A stretch of DNA of 64,000 nt from Borrelia puertoricensis (GCF_023035875.1 NZ_CP075379.1:863760-927759); one strand, 5' to 3'. Positions 19,119 through 30,911 are shown, numbered from the stretch's first letter. Program-made: numbers and translations. Notes: generated by a model from the letters alone, not told the origin.

Positions 19119-21605
19119 TTAAAAAAAGAAGTTTAGTTTTTTATAAACTTTATTTATTATTTTTTTAATAGGATCAAGTTTCTTAATATTGTCTTGGTTG
19201 TCGATCAGGTTTTTTATGCTATCCATTGATTCCTCGATTGCTATGATAAAGCTTTTTTGGGGTTTGAGCCAAAAATTGTCAGAGTAGTCACTTCTAAGTG
19301 ATAAGAAGAGAACCGATTTTTTATTGGGATGTTTAATGAAATGCATAGTGCATGCTAAAATATTTTGCATCTTATCAATTTCATTAATGTTGATATTTGC
19401 GTTTTCATATGTTTTAATGAGCGACCAGTCTAATTCCATACCATTTACTATACGCATTATTTCTATTAATTGCTTATTTTTGAATATTATTAAATTTTCA
19501 TGTGTTAATTTTGCAAGGACATTTCTTATTGCTTTTTCTTCTGAGTTTTTTAATCTTTTTGAGATTAATTCTTGAACTTCCTTTAAGCTAATTATTAATT
19601 GATTTTTATTTTCATTGTGAGTATTAAATTTCTTTCCCCCAATAATTATTTCATTTTCTAATAAATGTTTTTTACCTTTTTTTGCTATGTTTTTGTGGGT
19701 GTGATTTATTTTTTTATTTTCTTGTTGAGTATTTGTTTGTTCATTTTCTTCAAATTGAATATCATTGATCCATTCTTTTTTAAGTACCCCAATTGATCTG
19801 GCATATCTTTTACTTGTCTCTATTATTTCTCCTGCTACGAAATATTTTACAGAATCTGTGTTAATAAGTGATCCCGGATGGGTTACTATATTTTGGGCTT
19901 TGATTGTTTTATATTTATTTTTTGAAGTTTTAAAGCAAATATAATCTTTCATGCCTCTCATTATGGATTTTAAATACCCTTCGTAATCAATTTCATGTTT
20001 GTGTGCTATTGGTATGTTAAAGCTACTTACAATATTTTCAAGTTGTCTTTGTACGTTAGTAATTTCTTCAAGACCTTGTAAGTCTAAATAGTTGTCTTTA
20101 GCAAAGGTTTCTTTATTAATGGCTTTTTTATAATCTTCAAATATGTTAATAAATCCTATTAAGTCACCCAGTGGATTTTTGTATTTTAGATGGGCTTGTC
20201 TGGCTTCTATTTCTTCGTTTTGAGGTAGTAAGAAAATTCCACTTGTGGATAAAAATGATAGTCCAATTGTGGTTGGGTATATTGCTTGTTGATAGTTTAT
20301 CATTGCTTCCACTAAAGCTCTTGAATGTATTGGTATTAGAGGAAATATGATCATATATTTCCCAATTTCCGTAAGTTCATTTTTTTCATTTATTGCATCT
20401 AAGGATTTTAATATGTCACTTGCTGTTTGAATAGATTTAATTGATGGTTTTGAAATGAAGTCAAATTTTGTAAAATTTCTAATTCCAATATCCGCCATTC
20501 TTAAGATTACTTCAGAGAGATCTGTTCTGTATATTTCTTCCTTTTGATATTCATCTCTTAATTGATATTCATCTCTTTTATATAATCTGTAGCATGTTCC
20601 CTTTGCAAGTCTTCCTGCTCTTCCTGCTCTTTGTGTTGCAGATGATTTTGAAATTGCTACTTCTTGCAGTGAGTAAGTGTGTGTTTTCATCTGAAATTTA
20701 TTTGTTTTGACTTTTCCGCTATCAATTACTATCTTGATATTTTCAATTGTAATTGAAGTTTCTGCAATGTTTGTTGATACTATAATTTTTCTTTTATTCT
20801 TTGGTGTAGGCATAAATATTTGTTCTTGTGCTTCTTTTGCCATCCGACCATATAAAGGTAATATTATTAAGTCTTGTTTGGAATTCAGTTCATAAATTTC
20901 TTTTATCGTTTCTTTTATTTCTTTCTCTCCAGATAGGAATATAAGGATATCACCTTCTTTTTTTTCTTTGATTATACCACTAATTATTTCTTTTATTTTT
21001 AATATCATTGATTTTGATGTATTGAGTGGTGGTGGATTATAGATTATTTGTACAGGATAAGTAATTGTTTCTATGCTAAGTATTGGAGCGTTGTTAAAGT
21101 ATTTTGAAAATACTTGTGTATTTATTGTGGCAGATGAGATTATGACTTTAAAATCATCTCTTTTGTTTAATATATCTTTAATAAGCCCTAGTATGAAGTC
21201 TATGTTTAAACTTCTCTCATGAGCCTCATCTATTATTATTACGTCATATTCATAAAGTAGGGTGTCTTTTTTGAGTTCTTGTAATAAAACCCCATCTGTC
21301 ATTAATTTTATCTTTGTTTTAGAGCTTGTGACTTCTTGAAATCTTATTTTATATCCCACCTCTTCTCCAAGTTTAACTCCAATGTGTTTTGCAATATATT
21401 CTGCTATTGATATTGTGGCTATTCTTCTTGGTTGTGTTACACCAATTTTACCAAGTTTAATTAGTCCTGATTCATATATTATCCTTGGTATTTGTGTTGT
21501 TTTTCCACTTCCTGTTGGACTCTCTATTATTAAAACGTTGTTTGTTTTTAGATTTTTAATTAATTTATCTTTATACTTGTAAATTGGAAGTTCAAAGTCA
21601 TTCAT
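19119..21605 (-). CDS. hrpA: DEAH-box RNA helicase HrpA
   Basis: 828 residues. The order is: Walker A SPTGSGKTTQ (about 32-41), DEAHERSLN (motif II), SATI (motif III), then the helicase C domain with a QRAGRAGR motif VI. HA2 and OB-like regions follow, and a Lys/Asn-rich helical tail ends the protein. HrpA-type helicases are also linked to ribosome rescue in other bacteria. In B. burgdorferi the homologue BB0827 is needed for mouse infection. It starts four bases after topA, so topA-hrpA is one operon. Confidence 0.93.
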   Translation of the reverse strand: MNDFELPIYKYKDKLIKNLKTNNVLIIESPTGSGKTTQIPRIIYESGLIKLGKIGVTQPRRIATISIAEYIAKHIGVKLGEEVGYKIRFQEVTSSKTKIKLMTDGVLLQELKKDTLLYEYDVIIIDEAHERSLNIDFILGLIKDILNKRDDFKVIISSATINTQVFSKYFNNAPILSIETITYPVQIIYNPPPLNTSKSMILKIKEIISGIIKEKKEGDILIFLSGEKEIKETIKEIYELNSKQDLIILPLYGRMAKEAQEQIFMPTPKNKRKIIVSTNIAETSITIENIKIVIDSGKVKTNKFQMKTHTYSLQEVAISKSSATQRAGRAGRLAKGTCYRLYKRDEYQLRDEYQKEEIYRTDLSEVILRMADIGIRNFTKFDFISKPSIKSIQTASDILKSLDAINEKNELTEIGKYMIIFPLIPIHSRALVEAMINYQQAIYPTTIGLSFLSTSGIFLLPQNEEIEARQAHLKYKNPLGDLIGFINIFEDYKKAINKETFAKDNYLDLQGLEEITNVQRQLENIVSSFNIPIAHKHEIDYEGYLKSIMRGMKDYICFKTSKNKYKTIKAQNIVTHPGSLINTDSVKYFVAGEIIETSKRYARSIGVLKKEWINDIQFEENEQTNTQQENKKINHTHKNIAKKGKKHLLENEIIIGGKKFNTHNENKNQLIISLKEVQELISKRLKNSEEKAIRNVLAKLTHENLIIFKNKQLIEIMRIVNGMELDWSLIKTYENANININEIDKMQNILACTMHFIKHPNKKSVLFLSLRSDYSDNFWLKPQKSFIIAIEESMDSIKNLIDNQDNIKKLDPIKKIINKVYKKLNFFF

Positions 21606-21608
21606 ATC

Positions 21609-24146
21609 CTACATTAGTCCAAAAATATAAGTTGCATCTATTTGATTAAGGTCAATATCAGTAGGCAAATCGACCTTTTTCCTCTTAATTTTAGCATAAA
21701 ATCTATCATTTTGTTTGTAAACATAAATTTTATTTCCAACTTTATTTTTTGCTAGTGGTATTATTTTTACAATAATTCCGTTTTTTTCTAGTTTTGCATC
21801 TAGCAGTTTAATTGATTCTTCTAGTGTTATTTCGTATGCTTTTGTGTCTTTTTTTAATGGGCATATTATGCTGTTGTTTTCAGTTTTAATATAATCTCCA
21901 AAAACCCCTTTTGTAGCAATTATTTTTTCATGAGTTTTTGGATATTCGCCAATTATTTTTGGAAGTGAGAGTAATTTGAGAGCAAGTTCTAGGGTTATAT
22001 TTTCATGTTCTATGTTTTTTGTTGACATTTTTTTAGCTTTTATTATTTTAGGTTTTTTGGGTTTACCTGTTTTTGTGAATTCTTGTGGAGCATAAATATC
22101 CTCTCCAAGTTGGACAATTCCTCCATATTTTGAGTTTTTATATATTACATTAAGTCCTGTTTCAGGATCAATTCCTAATATATTAGGTTGTATTTCTTTT
22201 TCTGATATTATTTTTTTTATTTCATCTTCTTTGTATAAGTTTTCCAATGGTGTTGTTATATTGATCGCATAATTATTTCCATTAAAAATTAAATAAGGAC
22301 CAAACTTGCCAAGATTGACTTTATAACTAAATTTTTTGTTATTAGTGTATTCATAGACTATTCTAAATTCTTCAGGGCTAATAATGGGTTCTATTTTATT
22401 TATTGTATTCTTAAGACCTTCTTCTCCATTATAAAATTTATTTAGGTATTTTATTTTGTCTAGTGTTCCTATTGCGATTTTATCTAGGTTTTCTTCCATG
22501 TGGGATGTAAATTTTAGTTCAATTAGTACTGGGAAATATTTTTTTAAGAGATTGATGACAGCAGCTCCTTTTATTGTTGGAATTAGTGTGTTATTCTGTT
22601 TAAATATATATTCTCTTTCAAAGAGTGTTGAGATAATAGTAGAATAAGTTGAAGGACGTCCTATACCTTCCTTTTCAAGTTTTTGCACAAGTGATGCTTC
22701 TGTATATCTAAGTGGAGGTTTTGTTTCATGCTCTTCTGATTTTACGTCTAAGATGACAAATTTATCACCTTCTTTTATAAGAGAAAAATCTATGATACTG
22801 TTTTCATAAGGCTCTTTACTGTTTTTTAGAAATCCATCAAAGATGATTGTTGTGAAACTTGTTTTAAAGGTTAAATTTTCATACTTCAATGTTATTTTAA
22901 TAATTTTTTTTCTTGCATCTTTCATTACGGATTCAATAGTTCTATCCCATATTATTTTATATATTTCTCTAGCAGTTTCGCTTTCTATTTGTATTTTTTC
23001 AGGAGAAGTAAAGAGTTCAGAAGGTCTTATAGCTTCATGTGCATCTTGAGCCATTTTAGCTTTGGCATATAATCTATCATTTGTTTCTATATATTCTTCA
23101 CCATATTTTTGTTTTATAATAGTTTTTATTTTTTCTCTTGCGGTCTTGGCAATGTTATAAGAATCTGTTCTTATGTAAGTTATATAGCCGTTCTCATACA
23201 GTTTTTGTGCGTAATTCATAATTTGTTTGGTTCCTATTTTTAATCGTCTGTTTACTTCTTGTTGAAGAGAAGATGTAATGAATGGTTTAGGAGGAGTTTG
23301 TTTTATTTCTTTTGTTTCAATTGAAATCACCTCGATCTCTTTTATGTTATTTAACTCCTTTGTGAGCATATTCATTAATGTTTTATCTATTACAATTGTT
23401 TTGTCAGGATCGTGTAAAGCCCCTGTGTCGTTTACAAAGTCTTTGCTCTCAGCTACATTTTTGTTCTTAATCTTTTCAAGTATTGTTTTAATCTGTATAT
23501 CATTTTTGTTGTGTTTGCATTCAAGTGTAACAGAATAATAATTGGCTTTTTTAAAATTTATTCTTGTCATTTCTTTTTCTATGATTAATTGAAGGCCAAC
23601 GGATTGTACTCTTCCGGCTGAGAGTCCGTAAGCAATTTTTTTCCAAAGTAGAGGAGAGATAGTATATCCATAAAGTCTATCTAGTATTCTTCTTGTCTCT
23701 CCGGCATTAACGAGATTCATGTTAATTTCTCTTGTGTTATTTAGTGAATCGATTATTGCACTTTTTGTAATTTCATGAAATACCATTCTTTTATAATTTT
23801 TAATTTGTAATACTTCTTTTAAATGGAATGCTATTGTTTCACCTTCTCTATCTTGGTCAGTGGCAAGATAGATTTCATCTTTCTCTTTTATGAGGTTTTT
23901 GAGTTTTTCAATTACTGTTTTTTTGTTGTTTGGGATAATGTAGAGCGGTTTAAAGTCATTTTGATGATCTATAGAGAGAGTTGCCCATTCAAATTTTTTG
24001 TACTCTTCAGGTATTTCTTTAGCACTGTTTGGCAAATCTCTTATATGTCCTATGCAGGCTTCTACTAAGAATGAGTTGTCAAGATATTTCTTGATTGTTA
24101 TTGCTTTTGTTGGTGATTCTACTATTATTAATTTTCTTTGTTGCAT
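21609..24146 (-). CDS. topA: DNA topoisomerase I
   Basis: 845 residues, type IA topoisomerase that relaxes negative supercoils. The N-terminal TOPRIM domain has [15 protein letters not shown] and DQDREGE. The active-site Tyr lies in [11 protein letters not shown] (about residue 320). The C-terminal third has TopA repeat domains ([24 protein letters not shown]) but no Cys4 zinc fingers, unlike E. coli TopA. It is transcribed divergently from sbcD across a short AT-rich gap and is co-oriented with hrpA. Confidence 0.95.
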   Translation of the reverse strand: MQQRKLIIVESPTKAITIKKYLDNSFLVEACIGHIRDLPNSAKEIPEEYKKFEWATLSIDHQNDFKPLYIIPNNKKTVIEKLKNLIKEKDEIYLATDQDREGETIAFHLKEVLQIKNYKRMVFHEITKSAIIDSLNNTREINMNLVNAGETRRILDRLYGYTISPLLWKKIAYGLSAGRVQSVGLQLIIEKEMTRINFKKANYYSVTLECKHNKNDIQIKTILEKIKNKNVAESKDFVNDTGALHDPDKTIVIDKTLMNMLTKELNNIKEIEVISIETKEIKQTPPKPFITSSLQQEVNRRLKIGTKQIMNYAQKLYENGYITYIRTDSYNIAKTAREKIKTIIKQKYGEEYIETNDRLYAKAKMAQDAHEAIRPSELFTSPEKIQIESETAREIYKIIWDRTIESVMKDARKKIIKITLKYENLTFKTSFTTIIFDGFLKNSKEPYENSIIDFSLIKEGDKFVILDVKSEEHETKPPLRYTEASLVQKLEKEGIGRPSTYSTIISTLFEREYIFKQNNTLIPTIKGAAVINLLKKYFPVLIELKFTSHMEENLDKIAIGTLDKIKYLNKFYNGEEGLKNTINKIEPIISPEEFRIVYEYTNNKKFSYKVNLGKFGPYLIFNGNNYAINITTPLENLYKEDEIKKIISEKEIQPNILGIDPETGLNVIYKNSKYGGIVQLGEDIYAPQEFTKTGKPKKPKIIKAKKMSTKNIEHENITLELALKLLSLPKIIGEYPKTHEKIIATKGVFGDYIKTENNSIICPLKKDTKAYEITLEESIKLLDAKLEKNGIIVKIIPLAKNKVGNKIYVYKQNDRFYAKIKRKKVDLPTDIDLNQIDATYIFGLM

Positions 24147-24221
24147 AAAACCCTTATATATATATAATATAACATAATGTATAAATTGTTGTAATTTTTC
24201 AGTAAAAATAATGCGGTATTT

Positions 24222-25454
24222 ATGAGTACTTATAGAGTTTTACATACGTCTGATTGGCATATTGGTAAAAAAATTGGATATTTTTCTAGGATTGGTGAGC
24301 AACAGAAGTTTTTAAGTTTTTTATTAGGATTTATTAAAAATGAAAAAATTGATCTTTTACTTATTGCTGGTGATATTTATGATTCAAAGAGGCCTGGACT
24401 TGAAGAACAAAAATTAATAAATGATTTTTTTTACGAATTATCTTTTACTTCTTGTAAATGGTGTGTAGTTATTACTGGAAATCATGATAAAAGAGATTAT
24501 TTTAATATTAATAAAAAGATACTCTCAAGATTTAATTTTTTTTTAGTTACTGGAAATGAACTTTCTAGTCAAGTGGTCTTCTTAGAAGACCGTGGTGATA
24601 TTAAGTTTATTATTGTTTGCATGCCTTATATAAATGAAAGACTTATTGTGGATCAAGATTGTAAAAATATAGAACTACATAACGATATCTTTCTTAAAAA
24701 CCTTGAAAAGGCTTATAAAGAGCAAATATCAAATATTATTGGGTCCCTTAATGGGCAGCATCTTCATATTCCTAGAATATTGATTGCACATTCTTTTTTT
24801 TCTAATAGTAGTGTAGTTGGTAGTATTGGAAATAATACTATTTTACCTGTGAGTGTTTTTGGCAATAATTTTTCTTATGTTGCGCTTGGACATATTCATA
24901 ATTTTAAAAAGTTAAAAGATAATGTAGTTTATTCAGGTTCACCAATTCAGTATTCATTTGATGAGGATATTAAAAAATATGTGAATGTCTTGTTTTTTAG
25001 TGAAAGTAAATTGGTTGAGCAAAGTAAGGTTTTACTTCCTGTATTTGGTAAATTGTATCTTTTACAAGGTTCTTTTGATGAGGTTATGAAGGATTTACAT
25101 AAGATTAAGAATGAAATTTCTTGTTTGTGTTACTTAAAAATCGAGCTTCATGAAAAAGTGGATGCGGAATTTGAAGAGCAGATTTATGATTTTGCAAAGA
25201 CAAGTTTAATCAATATATTTGATATTTATTATCATTGTGTAGATTCAGAAGAAGAGTCCTTAAAAGAAGGGCGAATGTTGCTTAGTAGAGATGAAGTACT
25301 AAGTAGGGATGAGAAGTATTTTTTCCAGGAAAAATTAAAAAAAGATATTAAGAATGGTTTTAGGAGAGGAAATAAATTTAGGGAAGAAGAACTTATTGCT
25401 CTTTTTGAAGAAGTATTACTTAAAGGAAGAGCAGGCAAATATGAGGATAAATAA
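24222..25454 (+). CDS. sbcD: exonuclease SbcD (Mre11-like nuclease subunit)
   Basis: 410 residues. Metallophosphoesterase motifs appear in order: HTSDWHIG (residues 8-15), GDIYDSKRP (about 48), GNHDKRD (about 86), then AHSFF and GHIHNF further on. With SbcC it cuts hairpins and other DNA ends. Hairpin cleavage is notable in an organism whose replicons end in covalently closed hairpins. The stop overlaps the sbcC start by 14 bases, the usual sbcDC arrangement. Confidence 0.93.
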   Translation: MSTYRVLHTSDWHIGKKIGYFSRIGEQQKFLSFLLGFIKNEKIDLLLIAGDIYDSKRPGLEEQKLINDFFYELSFTSCKWCVVITGNHDKRDYFNINKKILSRFNFFLVTGNELSSQVVFLEDRGDIKFIIVCMPYINERLIVDQDCKNIELHNDIFLKNLEKAYKEQISNIIGSLNGQHLHIPRILIAHSFFSNSSVVGSIGNNTILPVSVFGNNFSYVALGHIHNFKKLKDNVVYSGSPIQYSFDEDIKKYVNVLFFSESKLVEQSKVLLPVFGKLYLLQGSFDEVMKDLHKIKNEISCLCYLKIELHEKVDAEFEEQIYDFAKTSLINIFDIYYHCVDSEEESLKEGRMLLSRDEVLSRDEKYFFQEKLKKDIKNGFRRGNKFREEELIALFEEVLLKGRAGKYEDK

Positions 25455-28290
25455 GTTAGTATTTAAAAATATTGCTTCTTATAAAGGTGAATATGAGATC
25501 AATTTCGATGTTTCTGTTTTAAAAAAGTCGGGAATTTTTTTAATTTCTGGAAATACTGGAGCTGGAAAAAGTACAATTTTGGATTGTATTACCCTTGCTC
25601 TTTATGCACGAGTTTATAGACTTGATAAAAATATTTCAGATTCAATTTCGAAAGGTTTTGATAGTGCTTATGTTAAACTTACTTTCACTGTTTCTGGAAA
25701 AATTTATGAGTCATTTATTGAACTTAATACAAGACAAAAGGAAACACCAAAAAATATGGTACTTACTTGTTTTAGTGATGGGAATTTGATTGATAATAAA
25801 GATGATGTTTTATCTTATATAAAGAGTCTTTGTAGGTTAGATTTTGAACAGTTTTGTCAAACTGTTATTTTGCCTCAAGGTAATTTTCAGGAGTTTTTAA
25901 CTTCAAAGCCAAAAAATAAAATAGCAATAATTGACAATATTTTTAATTTAAAAAAGTATGATGATATAGAAATTTTTTTAAAGAAAGAATTAGAACTTAC
26001 AAAATTCAATAAAGAAAGATTAGTATTTTTAGATACGGAAGAGAGAAATAGACTGAGCATTAATAAAAAAAAAATAAATGAATTGACTGAATCTTTGAAT
26101 TTAATTGATGTAGGAGTTGTAAGAGAAAATCTTGACAATATTTATAAGTTGATAGTTATTTGTGAAAAAATAATAAAGTTCAATCAAAATTATTTAGATA
26201 TTCAACATAGGATAGATAATTTAGGATTGGAATTATCTTCGAAAGTTGTGTTCGGAAAGAAGTTAAATCATGAGTATTTTTTGCAGAAAAAGATTAAATT
26301 AGAATTAGATGAAAAGCTTAAGTTTTATAATTCTAATGATTTTTTGGATTTAAAAATTTTTGTTCAAAGGCAAAGCGAACTATTAAATGATAAAGATCGG
26401 TTTTCGTTAGAGCTTTTAAGTATTCAAAGGAACTTAGAGGAATTTAAATATTTGAATTTAGACAATTTTAATTTTGATTATGTAAAGGAATTATATTATG
26501 AGAATGTTATTTTATGTGAGATGAATTTTGATGAAGAGGCTTATGATAGATTGCTTGTAAAAGAGAGGCAATTGGAAGCTCAAAGAAAAAAATTATCAGT
26601 AGAACAAAAGAGAAAAAACGTCGAAATTAAAAGTATTAATTCAGAAAAAATATCATTTGATTTTGATAAGTATGTTTATTATAAGGCATTAAAGTTATTG
26701 AAGGGTTTTTATGAAGAATTAATATTGAGGTATAAAAATGGATTAGACTTATTGTTACAGTCAAATGATAGTGGTTTATCACAACCTATTGAGATAAATA
26801 TTAAAATTGATTTATATAGAAATTTTTTAGAACATCTTAATAGCAATAGACAGTCTGTTGAGAAAGATATAGATGAGCTTAAACATCATGAAGATGCATA
26901 TAAAGTATATCAAGGAAAAGAAAAATTAAAAATCAATAGTTTAAATGAGCTCTTAAAATTGAATTCAAAGCTTCAAATTTTGCAATCTGAGTTAGATATT
27001 CTTAAAATTGCTATCTTGCATAATAGAGAAAATAAAATTAAATGGGAGGGTTGTGTCTTAAATTTTAAGAAAAATAATGCAGAAATTTTAAAAAGAATTG
27101 GTCAAAATTTATTTCGAAAGTATATAGATTATTCTAATAAGGATAAGATTTTGATTTTTGAAAGTAAACTTAAGGAAGTTACAGCTTTAAAATTAATGTT
27201 CAATGATTTAAATTCTAAAATTTCTTTAAAGGAAGTAGAAATTAAAGAAAATTTAGGTAAGATAAAAAATTTATTATCTAGTGTTAATTTAAAGATAAGT
27301 CTAATTGAGCCTGCTTTAATTGAGAGAGAGTTTGAAAAAGTTTTAAGGTTTAAAAGAGACATAGAAAATGATCATGTTAAATTGAGTTTGTGTCTTGATA
27401 ATATAAGTAATGAAAAACTTAAACTTGAGAGTCAAATTGAGATTATGAAACAAACCATATTAGGTTTTAAAATGGAGCTTAAAGATGAACTTGCTGAGTT
27501 TACTTCTAGTTTTGTTGATTTTAAAAGATCAATTGAAGGTGTTTTTTGTACTAAGGATCCTATTTTTTCACTTGATTCTTTAAACCCTAGTAAGAATAGT
27601 TTAGAGCATTTTATGAGGTTGAAATCCAATTTTATATCTCAGATCGAGATTCTCTCTAAGGATATTAGTAAGTATGAGGCAAATTTTTCAAGCTTGCAGG
27701 TTCTTAAAGCAGAACTTAATGCACATGAGATTAATTTAGAGAATATTAAGAGTGAATTAAGTAGTGTAAATGAGCGTAATGATAAATTGGAAATTTTAAA
27801 AAAAGTTGTTACTATTTCTCCTAGTTTAAAGTATTATGTTCAGAGTTTTTTGATTGATGAGATTTTAAGTATATCAAATAAAAAGTATTTAAATATTATT
27901 CTGCCTGATTTTGAGCTTGAAATTAATACAAATAGTAAAGATTTTAATTTCTTAGTTAAAAGCAAAAAAGATGGAAATATGACTCGTAGTGTTAAAACAC
28001 TATCTGGTGGTGAGAAATTTCTTGTATCTTTATCACTTTCTCTAGCTCTCTCAGACATGATAAGAGATAGTGATCTTAAAATAGAAGCATTTTTTCTTGA
28101 TGAGGGATTTGGGAGTCTTGATGAGGATACTTTAAAAATGGTTATTCCAAAGATTTCTGATTTGCAGCGTGTTGATGGGCGTCAAATTGGTATAATATCT
28201 CATGTTTCTTATTTGAAGGAAGAGATTAAGACCCAGATAGTTATAAGTAAAATTTCAACAGGTTCTAAAATTACTATAGAGAGTTTATAA
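25441..28290 (+). CDS. sbcC: exonuclease SbcC (Rad50-like ATPase subunit)
   Basis: 949 residues from the ATG at 25441. The open frame back to 25354 lies inside sbcD and is not protein-like. Walker A is SGNTGAGKST near residue 38. A long coiled coil covers about 180-820. The ABC signature TLSGGEKFLVS and the Walker B FFLDEGFG are at the end. It is shorter than E. coli SbcC (about 1048). I find no CxxC zinc-hook motif at the coiled-coil apex; the Cys residues present are scattered singly. It forms the ATP-driven clamp for SbcD. Confidence 0.92.
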   Translation: MRINKLVFKNIASYKGEYEINFDVSVLKKSGIFLISGNTGAGKSTILDCITLALYARVYRLDKNISDSISKGFDSAYVKLTFTVSGKIYESFIELNTRQKETPKNMVLTCFSDGNLIDNKDDVLSYIKSLCRLDFEQFCQTVILPQGNFQEFLTSKPKNKIAIIDNIFNLKKYDDIEIFLKKELELTKFNKERLVFLDTEERNRLSINKKKINELTESLNLIDVGVVRENLDNIYKLIVICEKIIKFNQNYLDIQHRIDNLGLELSSKVVFGKKLNHEYFLQKKIKLELDEKLKFYNSNDFLDLKIFVQRQSELLNDKDRFSLELLSIQRNLEEFKYLNLDNFNFDYVKELYYENVILCEMNFDEEAYDRLLVKERQLEAQRKKLSVEQKRKNVEIKSINSEKISFDFDKYVYYKALKLLKGFYEELILRYKNGLDLLLQSNDSGLSQPIEINIKIDLYRNFLEHLNSNRQSVEKDIDELKHHEDAYKVYQGKEKLKINSLNELLKLNSKLQILQSELDILKIAILHNRENKIKWEGCVLNFKKNNAEILKRIGQNLFRKYIDYSNKDKILIFESKLKEVTALKLMFNDLNSKISLKEVEIKENLGKIKNLLSSVNLKISLIEPALIEREFEKVLRFKRDIENDHVKLSLCLDNISNEKLKLESQIEIMKQTILGFKMELKDELAEFTSSFVDFKRSIEGVFCTKDPIFSLDSLNPSKNSLEHFMRLKSNFISQIEILSKDISKYEANFSSLQVLKAELNAHEINLENIKSELSSVNERNDKLEILKKVVTISPSLKYYVQSFLIDEILSISNKKYLNIILPDFELEINTNSKDFNFLVKSKKDGNMTRSVKTLSGGEKFLVSLSLSLALSDMIRDSDLKIEAFFLDEGFGSLDEDTLKMVIPKISDLQRVDGRQIGIISHVSYLKEEIKTQIVISKISTGSKITIESL

Positions 28291-28337
28291 TTTTTTATTG
28301 TATAATTACTTGAGTATTTTGAAATATGGAGATTTGT

Positions 28338-29276
28338 ATGGAATGTTATGTTTCAATTGATGTTGGAGGTACTAATACTAAATATTCTCTTGTAGATAGT
28401 GGCGGTAATTTTCTTGATAAACATGAAGTTAAATCAGGTACTACTCCTGATGAGCAGGTTGGTATTTTAGTCGATGTAATTAATTCTTATAAAAAAGAAG
28501 AAAATATTAAAGGTGTTGCAATTTGTATGCCTGGGTTTGTTGATCCTAAGGGCATTGTAATTAGAGTGAATGCTATTAAAGGATTTACTAATTATCCTTT
28601 AAAAGAAAGTCTTGAAGCCTTAACAGGGGTAAATGTTGAGATTGAAAATGATGCTAATTGTGTGGCTTTAGCAGAAAAATTTAAAGGTAATGCTATGCAT
28701 TCTGATGATTTTGTTGCGTTGACTCTTGGAACAGGCATTGGTGCTGGAATATTTATGAATGGAAAACTTTTGAGGGGATATTCTTTTATGTCTGGTGAGA
28801 TTGGATTTATGATAACCAGAGGGCTTGTAAATAATATTCCTTTTAATTGTAGATGGGAATCTATAGCTTCTGTTGCGGCCTTAAGGAAGAGGGTTGCTGA
28901 GCGCTTGGAAATGAAATTTGAAAAAGTTTCTGGAGAATTTGTTTTTGAGCTTGCCGATAGTGGAAATATACATGCTAGGAATGAAATCGAGCATTTTTTT
29001 GAAACTTTATCATTTGGAATTTTTAATTTAACTTTTATTTTAAATCCTGAAAAAATCTTAGTTGGAGGCGGAATAAGTTCACGATCGGATTTAATAAGTA
29101 GAATATATGATAAATTAGAAAATTTATGGTCTTTAGAATTGGCTCATATTTATAATAATGATATCAAGAAACTTGTTAGAGTTGAAACAACAAAATTTAA
29201 TAATGATTCTGGTAAAATTGGAGCATTATATCATTATTTTGTTGAAAATAAATTATTACGTAATTTAAGTGTTTAA
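28338..29276 (+). CDS. ROK-family sugar kinase or regulator-like protein
   Basis: About 312 residues. The N-terminal ATP-binding motif is SIDVGGTNTKYSLVD, with a central EIENDANCVALAE and a TLGTGIGAG loop: the actin-like ROK fold. The SGEIGFM region and the NPEKILVGGGIS motif also fit. There is no N-terminal helix-turn-helix, so a kinase (glucokinase or ManNAc/GlcNAc kinase class) is more likely than a repressor, although homologues have been labelled XylR-like. The typical zinc-binding Cys triplet is not seen. Start at 28338 because GGAG lies six bases before it. It is followed directly by a CutC gene. Confidence 0.82.
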   Translation: MECYVSIDVGGTNTKYSLVDSGGNFLDKHEVKSGTTPDEQVGILVDVINSYKKEENIKGVAICMPGFVDPKGIVIRVNAIKGFTNYPLKESLEALTGVNVEIENDANCVALAEKFKGNAMHSDDFVALTLGTGIGAGIFMNGKLLRGYSFMSGEIGFMITRGLVNNIPFNCRWESIASVAALRKRVAERLEMKFEKVSGEFVFELADSGNIHARNEIEHFFETLSFGIFNLTFILNPEKILVGGGISSRSDLISRIYDKLENLWSLELAHIYNNDIKKLVRVETTKFNNDSGKIGALYHYFVENKLLRNLSV

Positions 29277-29903
29277 ATGATAAGAGAAGCATGTGTTTTT
29301 AATATATTAGAGGCTTTAAATGCTGTTAAGCTTGGTGCTGATAGGATTGAGCTTTGTGAAAATACGACTTGTAGAGGAACTACGCCTTCTTATGGTACCA
29401 TAAAAGTTTTAAAGGAAAGGTTAGACATTCCTATTGTTGTAATGATTAGACCAAGATGTGGGAGCTTTGTGTATTCTAATTTAGAATTTCAAGCTATGAA
29501 GGAAGATATTGAGCTTTGCAAGAGTCTTGGAGTGGAAGGTGTAGCTTTTGGGATTTTAAAGGATAATCATGAAATTGACATAGGTAGAACTAAAGATTTG
29601 CTAAGTTTATCTTACCCTCTAAAAGTTATTTTTCATAAAGCAGTTGATGAGACTTGTGATATTAGATCTTCTGTGGCTAATCTTTTAGATATTGGTGTTC
29701 ATAGAATATTGACTTCAGGAGGGGGATTTAAAGCGGAAGATTCACTTATGATACTTCAGGATTTAATATTGATGACTGGAGAAAAATTAGAGATTGTTGT
29801 TGCAGGCAAGGTTAGTAAGGATAATGTTGATGCTATTGATACTATTCTAGGTGCGAAAGCTTATCATGGGAGGTTGATTGTTGGTAATTTAAATTCATCT
29901 TAA
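29277..29903 (+). CDS. CutC-family protein
   Basis: 208 residues, shorter than E. coli CutC (about 248). Family motifs are visible: a VFNILEALNAVKLGADRIELCE start, VVMIRPRCGSFVYS, EGVAFGIL and FHKAVDE, then HRILTSGGG. CutC is a TIM-barrel protein once linked to copper handling, and its real reaction is not settled. It starts immediately at the ROK gene stop, so the pair is one operon and may share a sugar-related task. Confidence 0.85.
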   Translation: MIREACVFNILEALNAVKLGADRIELCENTTCRGTTPSYGTIKVLKERLDIPIVVMIRPRCGSFVYSNLEFQAMKEDIELCKSLGVEGVAFGILKDNHEIDIGRTKDLLSLSYPLKVIFHKAVDETCDIRSSVANLLDIGVHRILTSGGGFKAEDSLMILQDLILMTGEKLEIVVAGKVSKDNVDAIDTILGAKAYHGRLIVGNLNSS

Positions 29904-30056
29904 GCTTATCGTTTTGTATTGGTTTAAGGTTAAATTAAGTGAATATTTTAGATTTTGCCTATATAAGTATGAGATTATATGTAATTGATAGACAGTAGCT
30001 TTTGTAGGTTATGTGAATTGAGTTTATATAAAAGATGGTCTTATAAATTTATTTTA

Positions 30057-30911
30057 TTAATAGTATGGTCTATTTGATTTAGATACTTGGGATTCTTTTT
30101 CTTTATTTAGTATTAAACTTGTTATAAATTCTTTGATGCTTATCTTGTTAACATTAAATTTAAGTTCTACGGTATTTTGATCTTTTATTCTAGTTTTTAT
30201 AGGACTTGAGATTATTATTTTTGTCGTGCTTGCTAATAGGATTGGTATTAGTTTCTTTGATAAAATAGATAGTATTGTTGGATTATCAGTATGTAAGTAA
30301 GCTTGTAAATTATAATCCTGTTCATTTTTACTGTTTGCAATGAATATTCCCTTATGGAAGGGAATACGATTTATTTTCTTTATGTTATTTGGCATTAGTT
30401 TGGCTATATCTTTTATCCAAAAGAATATTTCATTTTGATCAAGTATGTCAATATATTTTGTTGTTAGTATGTTTTCACTTTTATGAGTTATTTCTTTTTG
30501 ATTTATTAGAATTCCTTTTTTATTTTTGGTGGGAGTGATGTATATATTTGAATTTTTTATCTTCCATTTTGGTTTTATAAATATGTTTCCATAGGATTCA
30601 AAATTTGAGTTATTTTGTGTTCCCCAAAAGATATTTTTGGGGAAATTTCCTGTTATTAGTGCTGAGAAAGTTCTTGGATCTTTTGTGTAACTTAAGTATA
30701 AGTTACCAACAGTGTTAAGTCCAATTTTATATTTGAATTTGAGTTCGTTGTAGATGAATCTGTTTTTAGATAGATTTATGTAAGCGTATATGTCTGATGA
30801 TGGGTCTAACAACATAATTGAAGATATGTTGTTTTTAGGTGGACAATAATTTAAAGTTTCACATCCTATAAAAAGAATAGCCATGAAAATTTTGATAATT
30901 AGTTTGACCAT
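30057..30911 (-). CDS. lipoprotein of unknown function
   Basis: 284 residues. The N-terminus is hydrophobic and ends in a LFIGC lipobox (Cys17). The remainder is a soluble beta/alpha mix without a recognisable catalytic motif. It is the last gene of the pgm-clpC-ileS transcription unit and overlaps ileS by 13 bases. The 150 bases beyond its stop hold no gene or clear hairpin that I can see. Confidence 0.7.
   Translation of the reverse strand: MVKLIIKIFMAILFIGCETLNYCPPKNNISSIMLLDPSSDIYAYINLSKNRFIYNELKFKYKIGLNTVGNLYLSYTKDPRTFSALITGNFPKNIFWGTQNNSNFESYGNIFIKPKWKIKNSNIYITPTKNKKGILINQKEITHKSENILTTKYIDILDQNEIFFWIKDIAKLMPNNIKKINRIPFHKGIFIANSKNEQDYNLQAYLHTDNPTILSILSKKLIPILLASTTKIIISSPIKTRIKDQNTVELKFNVNKISIKEFITSLILNKEKESQVSKSNRPYY

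Noticed and set aside
24570-24600. GGTCTTCTTAGAAGACC palindrome in sbcD
   Set aside because: It is inside a conserved coding region and without a T run; most likely chance.
29904-30056. Possible tRNA or small RNA between the CutC and lipoprotein genes
   Set aside because: No cloverleaf, T-loop motif or stable hairpin was found by eye.
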